In this document: positions 40,298 through 48,463 of the stretch, in pieces
How positions within the stretch are numbered: the first letter of the stretch is position 1
How the letters are laid out: every line of letters begins with the position of its first letter
The notes under the pieces: generated by a model
The model's input: the letters and a program-made list of their open reading frames with translations, nothing else
Told to the model about the DNA's origin: nothing
Databases searched by the model: none
Position numbers and translations under genes: made by a program
DNA from: CAZJQT01 sp964548655
Lineage (GTDB): Bacteria; Patescibacteriota; Saccharimonadia; Saccharimonadales; CAZJQT01
Direction: 5' to 3'
DNA length: 53,473 bases
NCBI GenBank assembly: GCA_964548655.1
Contig: CAZJQT010000004.1
Span: 1-53,473, forward strand

Positions 40298-40800
40298 GTG
40301 AATTAAAGAAAAATACTTTGGTTTTTCCGGTCAAGGGCAGTCAAGTTTTGCTAGGTATGAAGAAACGTGGTTTCGGAGCTGGCTGGTGGAATGGCTTTGG
40401 CGGCAAGTTAGAAAATGGTGAAACATTTGAAGATGGTGCGATGCGCGAAACCCAAGAGGAAGTTGGCCTAGCTGTCAGAAACCTCAAGCTTGTGGCTAGA
40501 CTGTTATTTTACTTTGGTGACAAGCCCGATATTGCTTGCAAGGTATATACCACCGAGAATTTTGAGGGTGAGGTAACTGAAAGCGAAGAAATGCGGCCAG
40601 AGTGGTTCTTTAAAGACGGCTTGCCGTACGGAGAGATGTGGCCGGCCGATAGGCGTTGGCTACCGGCCGCCTTACAGATTGACCGTCCACACGAGGCAAT
40701 CGCCGCCCAAATCTATTTTGACAGCCAGGATGATAAAAAGTTTGTCCGCCTAAAATACACCGATACCAGTACTATCAACGACTACTTTTTGGAAGTTTAG
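40294..40800 (+). CDS. MTH1-like NUDIX hydrolase (oxidised purine triphosphatase)
   Basis: The 168-residue protein is strikingly close to the human MTH1 pattern: VLLGMKKRGFGAGWWNGFGGKLENGET, Nudix box GGKLENGETFEDGAMRETQE with EE, and EEMRPEWFFKDGLPYGEMWP. It should remove 8-oxo-dGTP or 2-OH-dATP from the nucleotide pool. Translational coupling to exonuclease III supports the role. A more divergent paralogue is at 2226-2711. The last 25 residues (DTSTINDYFLEV) match the MTH1 C-terminus. Confidence 0.93.
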   Translation: MSELKKNTLVFPVKGSQVLLGMKKRGFGAGWWNGFGGKLENGETFEDGAMRETQEEVGLAVRNLKLVARLLFYFGDKPDIACKVYTTENFEGEVTESEEMRPEWFFKDGLPYGEMWPADRRWLPAALQIDRPHEAIAAQIYFDSQDDKKFVRLKYTDTSTINDYFLEV

Positions 40801-40811
40801 CAGATAAACAT

Positions 40812-40839
40812 TTGCATTATTAAAAATTGTTGTTAGAAT
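40812..40839 (+). promoter_or_regulatory. Promoter of the attenuator-controlled operon
   Basis: TTGCAT at 40812-40817, a 16-base spacer and TAGAAT at 40834-40839, ten bases before the leader-peptide ATG at 40850. The leader transcript would begin within a few bases of that ATG. Confidence 0.6.
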
Positions 40840-40849
40840 ATTTCAAGTT

Positions 40850-40945
40850 ATGAGTAATTTGCCCCAAACAACTTGGTTTAAGTGTTACCACCGTAAAAAT
40901 TCGGCGGTTGCTGCTGATGTTGTCTGGCATATTCATAAGATATAA
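40850..40945 (+). CDS. Regulatory leader peptide
   Basis: A 31-codon frame encodes MSNLPQTTWFKCYHRKNSAV followed by an 11-residue tail with a second Trp. The run W-F-K-C-Y-H-R-K-N (residues 9-17) contains costly or scarce amino acids, and two further His plus one Trp follow near the end. It sits just before the alternative hairpins described in the next entry. The frame starts beside the 5' end of the predicted transcript. Its position fits a ribosome-mediated attenuator sensing aminoacyl-tRNA supply. Confidence 0.65.
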   Translation: MSNLPQTTWFKCYHRKNSAVAADVVWHIHKI

Positions 40946-40993
40946 ACCTCAACTATAAACGCATCACAACCGCCGCAAAACGGCGGTTTTTTA
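40887..40993 (+). promoter_or_regulatory. Transcription attenuator with mutually exclusive hairpins
   Basis: Region 1 (ACCACCG, 40887-40893) can pair imperfectly with region 2 (CGGCGGTTG, 40902-40910). Region 2 is also a perfect 9-base match to region 3 (CAACCGCCG, 40967-40975). Region 3 pairs with region 4 (CGGCGGTT, 40981-40988) over CAAAA, followed by a T-run, making an intrinsic terminator. A ribosome stalled in the W-F-K-C-Y-H codons would cover region 1 and allow 2:3, preventing termination. AAGGAG for the next gene follows at 40999-41004. Confidence 0.72.
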
Positions 40994-41010
40994 ATTTTAA
41001 GGAGTAAAAA

Positions 41011-42189
41011 ATGAGTTTAGAGCTAATCCCTCAACCAAATTTAAGTCTGAATGATCTCGCCAGAGAAATGGAGAGTGGCGTCAGCGTGCTTAGATCGGCC
41101 CACGTTGGTAATGCCCGCGCTTACAACCTATCAGTCGCTAGCCTAGGAATACCAATGTTGTTGGTTGACCACAATGTTATTGCCCAGTTCCCGGGCGATA
41201 ACGGTGACAATAACTACTTGCCGGGCTCTGTTGTTACCAGAAACGAGATTATGCCGCTAAAAGTTAGCCGAGTTGGCGGCTTAGCGCTGCAAACCGAAAT
41301 GATTGACGCACAAGGTCAAAAAGCCACGGTGGCAGACTTCCACGCCGATGGTTTACGGGCGGCCTTTCCAAATACGCCTATTTTTACCAACACCGATTAC
41401 CTGCGTCAGAACGAAAACATTGCCGGTGAGGTTGTGTCAATAATTGCCCAGTTTATGCCCGAACTACTGCGTGGCGTGGTAGAAGCCGATGGCAATGTCC
41501 GGCGTCTACCTAAAAATAGCCATGGTTATGCTAGCCTACTGCCAACTCACGGTGTCTTGCAACTTAACGATGACCCGACTAAAGAACGCGGCGTACTAAT
41601 GCCTAATGAAGCCGATATTGTAATCAACTTTATTGTTGAAGCTATTAATAGTGGCCGTCAGCGACAAATCCACTTGTCTGGCCCGGACATGCAAAACTAT
41701 GTTTTTGAAGCCGATAACCTAAATTGCTTGAAAATGCTCTACGCACTCGTTAAGTCAGAAGCCAGCTTTGCCAAAAAACTGCCCGAGAACCTGAGTGTAG
41801 ATATTGTGCCGGCCAATCACGCCAGCTTTGCCACCACCCGGCGGCGACTGCCCGGAGCGTTGAGAATCTTTGAAGCTTTACGCTATGAACAGCTAATAAA
41901 TGAGCGTAAAGCCCGAGTCATGCGCTCATCAACTGACACCGCTAGCCGCAAACGGGCAATTGCTGAATTTACAGCCATCAAACCAAGCGTGACAAAACTT
42001 CTAATAGAAGCTGCCAGGGACGCAAAAGAGTTTTTTGTCGATTCTAGGGATGCTCCGTTCTTGAGTCAGTATGACCTGGACGATAAGTCCGGAGGGTTAA
42101 AGATGCCCGTAGAGAACCAAACCATGACTATGGAGCAACTGCGCATCTTGGGTAAAAGGTTTCGCGACCTAAGGAAAAAGGAGCCATGA
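41011..42189 (+). CDS. Unknown protein, first gene of the attenuator-controlled operon
   Basis: The 392-residue soluble protein belongs to no family I recognise. It has no signal peptide or membrane helix. The C-terminal third is rich in basic residues and helices (RRRLPGALRIFEALRYEQLINERKA). AAGGAG stands seven bases before the ATG. The stop overlaps the racemase start by four bases, so it is coupled to amino-acid-related genes. Function unknown. Confidence 0.8.
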   Translation: MSLELIPQPNLSLNDLAREMESGVSVLRSAHVGNARAYNLSVASLGIPMLLVDHNVIAQFPGDNGDNNYLPGSVVTRNEIMPLKVSRVGGLALQTEMIDAQGQKATVADFHADGLRAAFPNTPIFTNTDYLRQNENIAGEVVSIIAQFMPELLRGVVEADGNVRRLPKNSHGYASLLPTHGVLQLNDDPTKERGVLMPNEADIVINFIVEAINSGRQRQIHLSGPDMQNYVFEADNLNCLKMLYALVKSEASFAKKLPENLSVDIVPANHASFATTRRRLPGALRIFEALRYEQLINERKARVMRSSTDTASRKRAIAEFTAIKPSVTKLLIEAARDAKEFFVDSRDAPFLSQYDLDDKSGGLKMPVENQTMTMEQLRILGKRFRDLRKKEP

Positions 42190-42887
42190 GCCAGCCAACC
42201 ATCGGTATCTTGGGCGGCATGGGGCCGCGCGCCACCGTTGTTTTTGAACAACGTCTATTAGATGCGCTCGAAGGCTGTGACCAGGCCTTGCCAACCATCC
42301 TCAGTATCAACGATGGCGGCATACCAGATAGAACAGCATTTTTGACAGCTAATGGGCAAGATCCGCTAGACAGACTCAAAATTAATGCTGATATTTTGCT
42401 ATCTGCTGGTGCCAACCTAATTTGCATGCCTTGTAACACCGCTCATGCACCGCAGATTTTGGGACGCTTGCAAGCTCAACTGGCATTACCGATTTTGGAT
42501 ATGCCTGGCGCTGCCGTGCTTAAGCTGGAGCAGTTAGGAGTCAAACAACCACTGGTGCTGGCCACGCGTGGCACGCAAATGGCTCAGGTTTACCAAAGCC
42601 GATCAATGACCCTAGATTGCCAATTTCCAAACGACAGCGACCAAATCATAGTCGATAAGATCATTGCCGCTATCAAGACTGGAGACTCATCAGACCAGCT
42701 AGCTAAAGAGACGGGCCAACTAATCACACGGTCCGACTGCGATAGCGTGGTACTGGCTTGCACCGAGCTGAGTCTATTAAAGCCTAATCTTAGCTGTGAC
42801 AAACCAATCATTGACGCCATGGACAGCTTGATTGAAAGCTGTCTTCAGTTGGTATTAGACTATACTAAGACAAAGGAGTTTGCATGA
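42186..42887 (+). CDS. Aspartate/glutamate racemase family protein
   Basis: The 233-residue racemase has GILGGMGPRAT at the N-terminus, catalytic Cys motifs MPCNTAH and LACTEL, and a NDGGIPDRT segment of the aspartate racemase group. It would interconvert L- and D-aspartate or glutamate, for cell wall or amino acid use. It is coupled upstream (ATGA) to the unknown gene and downstream (ATGA) to the iminopeptidase gene. Confidence 0.9.
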   Translation: MSQPTIGILGGMGPRATVVFEQRLLDALEGCDQALPTILSINDGGIPDRTAFLTANGQDPLDRLKINADILLSAGANLICMPCNTAHAPQILGRLQAQLALPILDMPGAAVLKLEQLGVKQPLVLATRGTQMAQVYQSRSMTLDCQFPNDSDQIIVDKIIAAIKTGDSSDQLAKETGQLITRSDCDSVVLACTELSLLKPNLSCDKPIIDAMDSLIESCLQLVLDYTKTKEFA

Positions 42888-43798
42888 ACCCAGATCAATT
42901 TACCCTCAAAGAACAGATGGTTAGTGTTGGCGGGGGACACACGCTATACACCCAACTGTGGGGCAACCCCAAAGCTAAAAAGACGTTTATCTTCCTGCAC
43001 GGTGGGCCAGGCAGTGGTGTTAATGATGGTTATAAGACACTTTTTGACCCCGAAAAACACCGAGTGATTTTCTTTGATCAACGCGGTGCTGGCAAAAGCA
43101 AACCAACCGGAAAACTGGAAGCTAACACTACCAAGCACCTCATAGAAGACATCAATAAAATTGCCGACCTATATAAGGCCAAACAATTCGTGTTGGTCGG
43201 GGGCTCCTGGGGAGCTTGCTTGGCTTTGGCCTATGGGCTGGAGTATCCGGCTCGCGTACAAGGCATGGTACTTAGGGGTATATTCACCGGTGCCCAAGAT
43301 GAAATAGACTTTATTGATAAAGGGCTTTTCCGTAGCTTTTTCCCAGACATTTGGGAAACATTTGAAAACCGCACACCCCAGCAGTTCCGCAAAGACCCAG
43401 GTGCCTATCATGCCCAGCGCGCACTCGGCAAAGACAAGAAGGCCGCCCGTGAATCGGCATACGCCTATTCTGAGCTGGAAGGCTCACTGCTTAGACTCGA
43501 TGATCGCCACGTGCCCGAATCAATTGAAGAGTTTGATTTCTATGGGGCCAGGATTGAAATTCATTACCTGGTAAATGGCTGTTTTATGCCTGACATGTTC
43601 ATTGTTAATAATGCCGCTAAATTAAGTATGCCAATTTGGCTTGTGCAAGGACGCTATGACGCTGTCTGCCCACCGATAGGAGCTTACCGTTTACACAAGG
43701 CACTGCCTAATAGTCAGCTTACTTGGACTGTTTCTGGTCACAGCGGTAACGACCGTAATAACTACGATGTCACGCGGACCATACTTAATCAACTTTAA
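42884..43798 (+). CDS. Proline iminopeptidase-like alpha/beta hydrolase (S33)
   Basis: The 304-residue hydrolase has the oxyanion-hole HGGPG, FFDQRGAG(K)S, the nucleophile elbow GGSWGA, MVLRGIF and GRYDAVCP (catalytic Asp region), and a final SGHSG with the catalytic His. These are signatures of proline iminopeptidase, which removes N-terminal Pro from peptides. No signal peptide is seen, so it acts on imported peptides. It fits an amino-acid-salvage operon under an attenuator that senses amino acid shortage (inference). Confidence 0.9.
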   Translation: MNPDQFTLKEQMVSVGGGHTLYTQLWGNPKAKKTFIFLHGGPGSGVNDGYKTLFDPEKHRVIFFDQRGAGKSKPTGKLEANTTKHLIEDINKIADLYKAKQFVLVGGSWGACLALAYGLEYPARVQGMVLRGIFTGAQDEIDFIDKGLFRSFFPDIWETFENRTPQQFRKDPGAYHAQRALGKDKKAARESAYAYSELEGSLLRLDDRHVPESIEEFDFYGARIEIHYLVNGCFMPDMFIVNNAAKLSMPIWLVQGRYDAVCPPIGAYRLHKALPNSQLTWTVSGHSGNDRNNYDVTRTILNQL

Positions 43799-43801
43799 GC
43801 T

Positions 43802-44575
43802 ATGACAGATTATTGGCACCAACAAACAGCCGATAAGCCACTTTTTCCAGAATTGCTGTGGAGCCGGCCTGAAAACAAGCAAACTGCCGGCAAGCTGCTG
43901 ATAATTGGTGGCAACCAACATGGTTTTGTGGGCCCAGGAGAGGCTTTTAGGGCAGCTGAGGCTGCCGGTGCTGGCCAAATCCGACTAGTGCTACCTGATT
44001 CACTGCGTCCTTATGTTGGCAATCATTTTGAAGGCGGCGAATTAGCTCCCAGTACACCATCTGGTAGCTTTGCTAAGACTGCTCTGGCGGTATTCTTAGA
44101 CTCTGCCGACTGGGCCGACGGTGTTCTGCTGGCTGGTGACCTAGGGCACAACAGCGAGACGGCCATAGTCTTAGAAAGTTTCCTAGATAAATACAAGGGG
44201 CAAGTAACACTAACAGGCGACAGCATCGATTACTTTCTGACTGATACTTCGACTCTTCTGACTCGACCCAAAACATTGTTAGTACCAAGCTTTGGGCAAC
44301 TGCAGAAACTAATTGCGAATACTAAGTTTGCAAAAGCTCTAACTTCAAACATGGCTATCAACATCTTAGTTGATGACTTGCATCAATTTACACTGGGTAA
44401 AGAAATTGCCATCATAACCACCCACGGGGGACAAATATTGGCAGCATACAAAGGTCAAGTCTGTACCACTAAATCAGATAATGATGAGCTTACCAATATC
44501 TCAGCTAAAGCGGCCGTCTGGTGGCTACAAAACCCCACTAAAACCTTTGAAACCATAGTCACAAGTCTATTGTAA
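43802..44575 (+). CDS. Divergent NnrD-like (NAD(P)H-hydrate dehydratase/ribokinase-fold) protein
   Basis: The 257-residue protein resembles the C-terminal domain of YjeF/NnrD: GKLLIIGGNQHGFVGPGEAFRAAEAAGAGQIRLVLPDSL matches strand 1 and the substrate loop in layout. Later motifs are weak: the usual GPGLG appears as AGDLGHN, and the TPHPGE motif as LVPSFGQ. It may be a repurposed or inactive member. It follows the iminopeptidase gene after three bases and is probably the last gene of the operon. Confidence 0.6.
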   Translation: MTDYWHQQTADKPLFPELLWSRPENKQTAGKLLIIGGNQHGFVGPGEAFRAAEAAGAGQIRLVLPDSLRPYVGNHFEGGELAPSTPSGSFAKTALAVFLDSADWADGVLLAGDLGHNSETAIVLESFLDKYKGQVTLTGDSIDYFLTDTSTLLTRPKTLLVPSFGQLQKLIANTKFAKALTSNMAINILVDDLHQFTLGKEIAIITTHGGQILAAYKGQVCTTKSDNDELTNISAKAAVWWLQNPTKTFETIVTSLL

Positions 44576-44597
44576 TTATTCCTCTTTATTGTATAAT
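44570..44597 (+). promoter_or_regulatory. Promoter of the 44605 gene
   Basis: TTGTAA at 44570-44575, a 16-base spacer and TATAAT at 44592-44597 lie seven bases before the ATG at 44605. Confidence 0.6.
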
Positions 44598-44604
44598 CTA
44601 AAAT

Positions 44605-45534
44605 ATGACTTCCCGTGAAGCAGGCCACAACAACATAAATTATAGACACCGGACGGAGTTGGCATACGTCCGTGATCCAGATTTCATAGTTCCAGCTTGG
44701 CTTAGTAAACAATATTCAACTGAGGAGAGTGTGTCACTGCTGGAAAACACGACTGCAGCTGGCCTAATAGCGGCGGGTGACATTTGTCTAGAACAAGTCG
44801 CCAGAAGCCGCCAAATAGATGAAATAGGTTACTGGGCTAAACGTGCCGAAGCTGATTACCTCAAAGGCATTAGAAGGGAAAGGGTATCTAACGGTGGGCA
44901 TATTTCACCACGCTCAGCTCACGCCATGATTCAGATTGATCAGCTGCCTTTGGTATTAAGCTTTGCTGCAGCCGAAGAATTACCAAAACCAAAATTGGTT
45001 GAAAAAACCTATCTACAAACCCTAGAAACAGCCCGTGGGCTAACCGCTGAATATGCAAAATTATGGCCCGATTTAAATGCCGTGACACGAGCCGAGTTCA
45101 AGGGATTTTTTGGCGAAATTAGTGTTTTATTGCTTGCTCAGCGTTATGGCCTAAGAAACCATCCCGATAGTTCTTGGCAAGCCTATCGAGCACTGCTATC
45201 CCAAGACAAGCGCAATCGACCCAACTCGCACACTAACCGTGCCTGGGATTTATCAATTTTTACGGACGTTGGCACCGGACCAACCATGCCATACAAGGTG
45301 CAGGTCTGCCTTACTCAGCAAGGTGCCCAAGGCCGTAGATACAAACAGCGCGATCATCAAGCTGAAAATATTAGTTTATTATTCCTCAGAGATGATCTGT
45401 TCGAACGTCAAAAAACTTTCACGGCTTGGAAAATAATTAATGAGGCTTACTGGGAGTCTTTTGGCGGCGATCAGCCAGCTCTCACCGAAGTCTTGGATCA
45501 ACGAACCGAAAAATTTCTTAACGTCATAGATTAA
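44605..45534 (+). CDS. Hypothetical protein
   Basis: The 309-residue soluble protein is not assigned to a family. The centre (GFFGEISVLLLAQRYGLR) and the DLSIFTDVGTG...YKVQVCL strand pattern could suggest a nuclease-like fold with an acidic residue followed by a K-x-Q strand, but the match is too loose to call. The start is supported by a TATAAT box seven bases upstream. The region between its stop and tRNA-Leu holds no gene. Confidence 0.7.
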   Translation: MTSREAGHNNINYRHRTELAYVRDPDFIVPAWLSKQYSTEESVSLLENTTAAGLIAAGDICLEQVARSRQIDEIGYWAKRAEADYLKGIRRERVSNGGHISPRSAHAMIQIDQLPLVLSFAAAEELPKPKLVEKTYLQTLETARGLTAEYAKLWPDLNAVTRAEFKGFFGEISVLLLAQRYGLRNHPDSSWQAYRALLSQDKRNRPNSHTNRAWDLSIFTDVGTGPTMPYKVQVCLTQQGAQGRRYKQRDHQAENISLLFLRDDLFERQKTFTAWKIINEAYWESFGGDQPALTEVLDQRTEKFLNVID

Positions 45535-45594
45535 TAATGGTACCGGGGGCGGGACAGTGCTCTGGCTTTGTACAGGGCTAACCCACATGACAGA

Positions 45595-45679
45595 TGGTGG
45601 GCGAGGAGGGAATCGAACCCTCAATCCGTAAGGAACACGATTTTGAGTCGTGCGCGTATACCAGTTCCGCCACTCGCCC
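45595..45679 (-). tRNA. tRNA-Leu (CAA)
   Basis: On the minus strand: acceptor GGGCGAG/CTCGCCC, anticodon loop CTCAAAA giving CAA, long variable arm, T-loop GGTTCGATTC, discriminator A and encoded CCA. TATAGT/TATAAT boxes lie upstream (about 45700-45712). Confidence 0.96.
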
Positions 45680-45758
45680 TTATTAGGTCTGACTGGCGAA
45701 TTATACTATACTGTTATCTGTTATTACTAGCTTAAGAATTAAACAACTGACATAAAAT

Positions 45759-46916
45759 ATGGACGATAACTCTGCCTCAGGCAAACCGGCAAATCTAGCC
45801 GTTGATCTTATTCGTCAAAAATTGCGCCAACTTTATGGCAGTGAACCTAATGCTAGCCAAGAGGCGGCCGAAGCCGACCAATCAGGCCAACGCCTGTCTA
45901 AACATCAACGGTTCATGCATGAGCTGAGTCATTCTGGCCGTTCACTGGCTGACATCCAGACCGAGTGGCATAATTATTATCAGTCTTTACCTGACGAGGA
46001 AAAACACCAAGTCTGGCAGGAATTCTATGACCAACATGACAAAAGCCGCCATTCAGCGCTAAGTGCCACGCCTAGTGAAGATCAGTTAGCTGCTGAGCAA
46101 GTAGAGCGCCAATACACCAGCCACAACTCTCAGAACACCAAACGCTTTTCAACCGTTAAAAAACAGATACTGTCCAACGTCCGGGCTAAAGCCAAACCAA
46201 AAAGTCGCCATCTAAAATCACTGATGTTTGGTTTGATCTGTGGTTTTGTGGTCGTATTTATTATTTTGTTTAGCTTTTTTAATGAGCGCTTTATCGCGCC
46301 TTTTATTACGCCCAGCCGTGAAGTTAGCAGCACGCCCATCATCATTGACCCCAGCAACACAACTGCTGGACCGAATCCAGAAATAATCATCCCCAAAATT
46401 AACGTTGAAATTCCAGTAGTCTATAGCCTAAATACTATAAATGAGGCCCAGGTCGAGAACGCTCTCGAGGATGGAGTAGTGCACTATGCTACGACCTCAA
46501 ATCCCGGTGAACAGGGTAATGGCGCCATTTTTGGCCATTCTAGTAACAACATCTTCAACAAAGGTAAATATAAATTTGCCTTTGTGCTTTTAAAGCGCTT
46601 AGAGAACGGTGATACCTTTACGCTGCAAAAGGACGGCAAGCGCTTTGTTTACCGCGTGTTCGATAAAAAAATCGTCAAGCCAGAAGACGTATCGGTGCTC
46701 GGCCCTATTGCTGGTCATCCAGCTACTTTTTCACTGATAACCTGTGACCCACCGGGTACCAGTATCAACCGACTAGTAGTAAGTGCCGATCAGATTTCAC
46801 CAGACCCCGTGCAGAATGCGCCGAGCTCAATCACCGGCAGCCAGCCCAAACCAGCCATCCTGCCAAGTAACGCCCCAACACTCTGGAGTCGCTTCTGGAG
46901 CTGGATTTCTTCCTAG
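45759..46916 (+). CDS. Sortase with long cytoplasmic N-terminal region
   Basis: The 385-residue protein has ~150 residues of polar, Gln/Ser/His-rich cytoplasmic sequence, one membrane helix (about 154-176) and an outward sortase domain. The full triad is visible: FGHSSN (His), SLITCDPPGTSINRLVV (Cys, and Arg nine residues later). It resembles class D/E sortases. A Pro/Ser-rich C-terminal tail ends WSRFWSWISS. The long N-terminus is unusual. It is not next to an obvious substrate, so it may be a housekeeping enzyme. No clear ribosome-binding site precedes the ATG. Confidence 0.87.
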   Translation: MDDNSASGKPANLAVDLIRQKLRQLYGSEPNASQEAAEADQSGQRLSKHQRFMHELSHSGRSLADIQTEWHNYYQSLPDEEKHQVWQEFYDQHDKSRHSALSATPSEDQLAAEQVERQYTSHNSQNTKRFSTVKKQILSNVRAKAKPKSRHLKSLMFGLICGFVVVFIILFSFFNERFIAPFITPSREVSSTPIIIDPSNTTAGPNPEIIIPKINVEIPVVYSLNTINEAQVENALEDGVVHYATTSNPGEQGNGAIFGHSSNNIFNKGKYKFAFVLLKRLENGDTFTLQKDGKRFVYRVFDKKIVKPEDVSVLGPIAGHPATFSLITCDPPGTSINRLVVSADQISPDPVQNAPSSITGSQPKPAILPSNAPTLWSRFWSWISS

Positions 46917-46917
46917 A

Positions 46918-48378
46918 CTAAGGGACTTTTAACTCCGTACGGTTTAAGGCGACAGTGGTACTGCCGTTAATTGGAGCCAAAGTTAGTACTGCCGTGTAGT
47001 CGTGATTAAAAAACGGCGTGAAGCCATCTAGAGCAGAACTGAGTGTTTGTTGGTTAGTACCGTCAAAGTCCTGGACCACTACCAGCCCTTTACTAACCAA
47101 AGTCATGCGGTGGCCGTCCATCCAGCTAGCTTTGGCGTGAGGTGCTAATTCTAACTTGCTATCAAATCTGAATTGGCGGTCGGTCTCTGCGTCGTAAACC
47201 GCAAACTGGCTGCCACCCTGAGCCGCGATGAAACGAGCGTTAGAAGAGAATGACACAAACTCAGCACCATGAACAACTAATACCCTGAATGGCCTAGGTG
47301 TCAAAACTGGATTATGAGTCAGAGCACGAAACGGATTTTGGTAGATGTAGGCCTTGCCATCAGTTGGGCTGCCAGCTACGGCGTAGAGTTGGTTATTAAA
47401 CTGAGCTAAATCTAGCAGATAATTATCAGCTTTTGGTAAGGTCCTAACTAGATAATCTTGGCCAGACTGCCAGAAGTGCACCTCGCTGTCACCGCTTGTG
47501 GCTTTGACGTACAACAACACATTGGCCTGGTAGGGCTTAAACTGGGCGACGCCAGTCACTAGGGGAGTTTGGGAATTATTTTTGCTGTCGGCCGCAGTCA
47601 AGGCTCCGGTTGCTGAGTTAAGAAGGTAAAACTGGTCGGGTTTTCTATCGCGCAAAGAAGCTGATGTAAAAGTGACGCCCGGGAAAAATTTATTGATATT
47701 AATACTAGCAGTTGGGGTTGAGCGGTCAGCCATGACGTACTCCGTACCGGCCGACCAAGTGTGTTTGAGCAAAAAATGGTTGTTGTCACTTGACCACTCA
47801 ACCAGTTCAAGTTGGTGATTGGTACCACCGGCGGTTAAGCTATCAGCCGGTAGACTAATACTGCTGTGGGGATGTTTAGTGTCCGAGAGATCATAAATAT
47901 CAAAGCTACCTAGGCCACCAGGAGCTTGCATAACCAGCCAATGCTGGTCGGGGCTTGAGGACGCCAGCATGGGAGCCGAGGTCAAAGTTGTTATTTGCTT
48001 GGTTACTAATTTGGTTGGGAAGAGAACAGGATAAACCAACTGCTCTATGCTGCTACCCTCAAGGTTGACATTGTGCTGCCAAGAACGGTAGCCATTTTGT
48101 TGGATTTGTACGAGGTAATCACCAGCTGGTAGAACTAGGCGGGTGCTGGTACGACCGCGATTTTGGCCGTTAACAAATACATCAGCCGAGACCGGGTGTG
48201 AATCAATGTTTATCAAGCCGTTTTGGATAATGCCGCCTGTTTTGCTGTCGATCCCGTAACCGTAGGTAGCAAAAGCTAATACAAGGGTGGAAATGGCCAG
48301 GACTACAGCCATTAACAGATAGCCAGTGAATAGCTTGATACGCTGTTGACGCTTTTTTTTGGGATCAAGAAAATCCAT
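46918..48378 (-). CDS. Membrane-anchored PEGA domain plus beta-propeller protein
   Basis: The 486-residue protein has an N-terminal membrane helix (about 16-40), a PEGA domain (NIDSHPVSADVFVNGQNRG...LPAGDYLVQIQQNGY, about 57-105) and a long beta-rich remainder consistent with a WD40/TolB-like propeller (repeated WSSDNNHFLLKH, FSSNARFIAAQGG segments). It is likely an extracytoplasmic binding or scaffold protein. TATAAT lies twelve bases before the ATG. It converges with the sortase gene. Confidence 0.8.
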   Translation of the reverse strand: MDFLDPKKKRQQRIKLFTGYLLMAVVLAISTLVLAFATYGYGIDSKTGGIIQNGLINIDSHPVSADVFVNGQNRGRTSTRLVLPAGDYLVQIQQNGYRSWQHNVNLEGSSIEQLVYPVLFPTKLVTKQITTLTSAPMLASSSPDQHWLVMQAPGGLGSFDIYDLSDTKHPHSSISLPADSLTAGGTNHQLELVEWSSDNNHFLLKHTWSAGTEYVMADRSTPTASININKFFPGVTFTSASLRDRKPDQFYLLNSATGALTAADSKNNSQTPLVTGVAQFKPYQANVLLYVKATSGDSEVHFWQSGQDYLVRTLPKADNYLLDLAQFNNQLYAVAGSPTDGKAYIYQNPFRALTHNPVLTPRPFRVLVVHGAEFVSFSSNARFIAAQGGSQFAVYDAETDRQFRFDSKLELAPHAKASWMDGHRMTLVSKGLVVVQDFDGTNQQTLSSALDGFTPFFNHDYTAVLTLAPINGSTTVALNRTELKVP

Positions 48379-48463
48379 ATACCAAACCTGATTATATACC
48401 CAACTTGCGCAATAACCCCAGTGGAGTTAATATAATCATTGCCGTTATAAAAAACGAGGAAAC

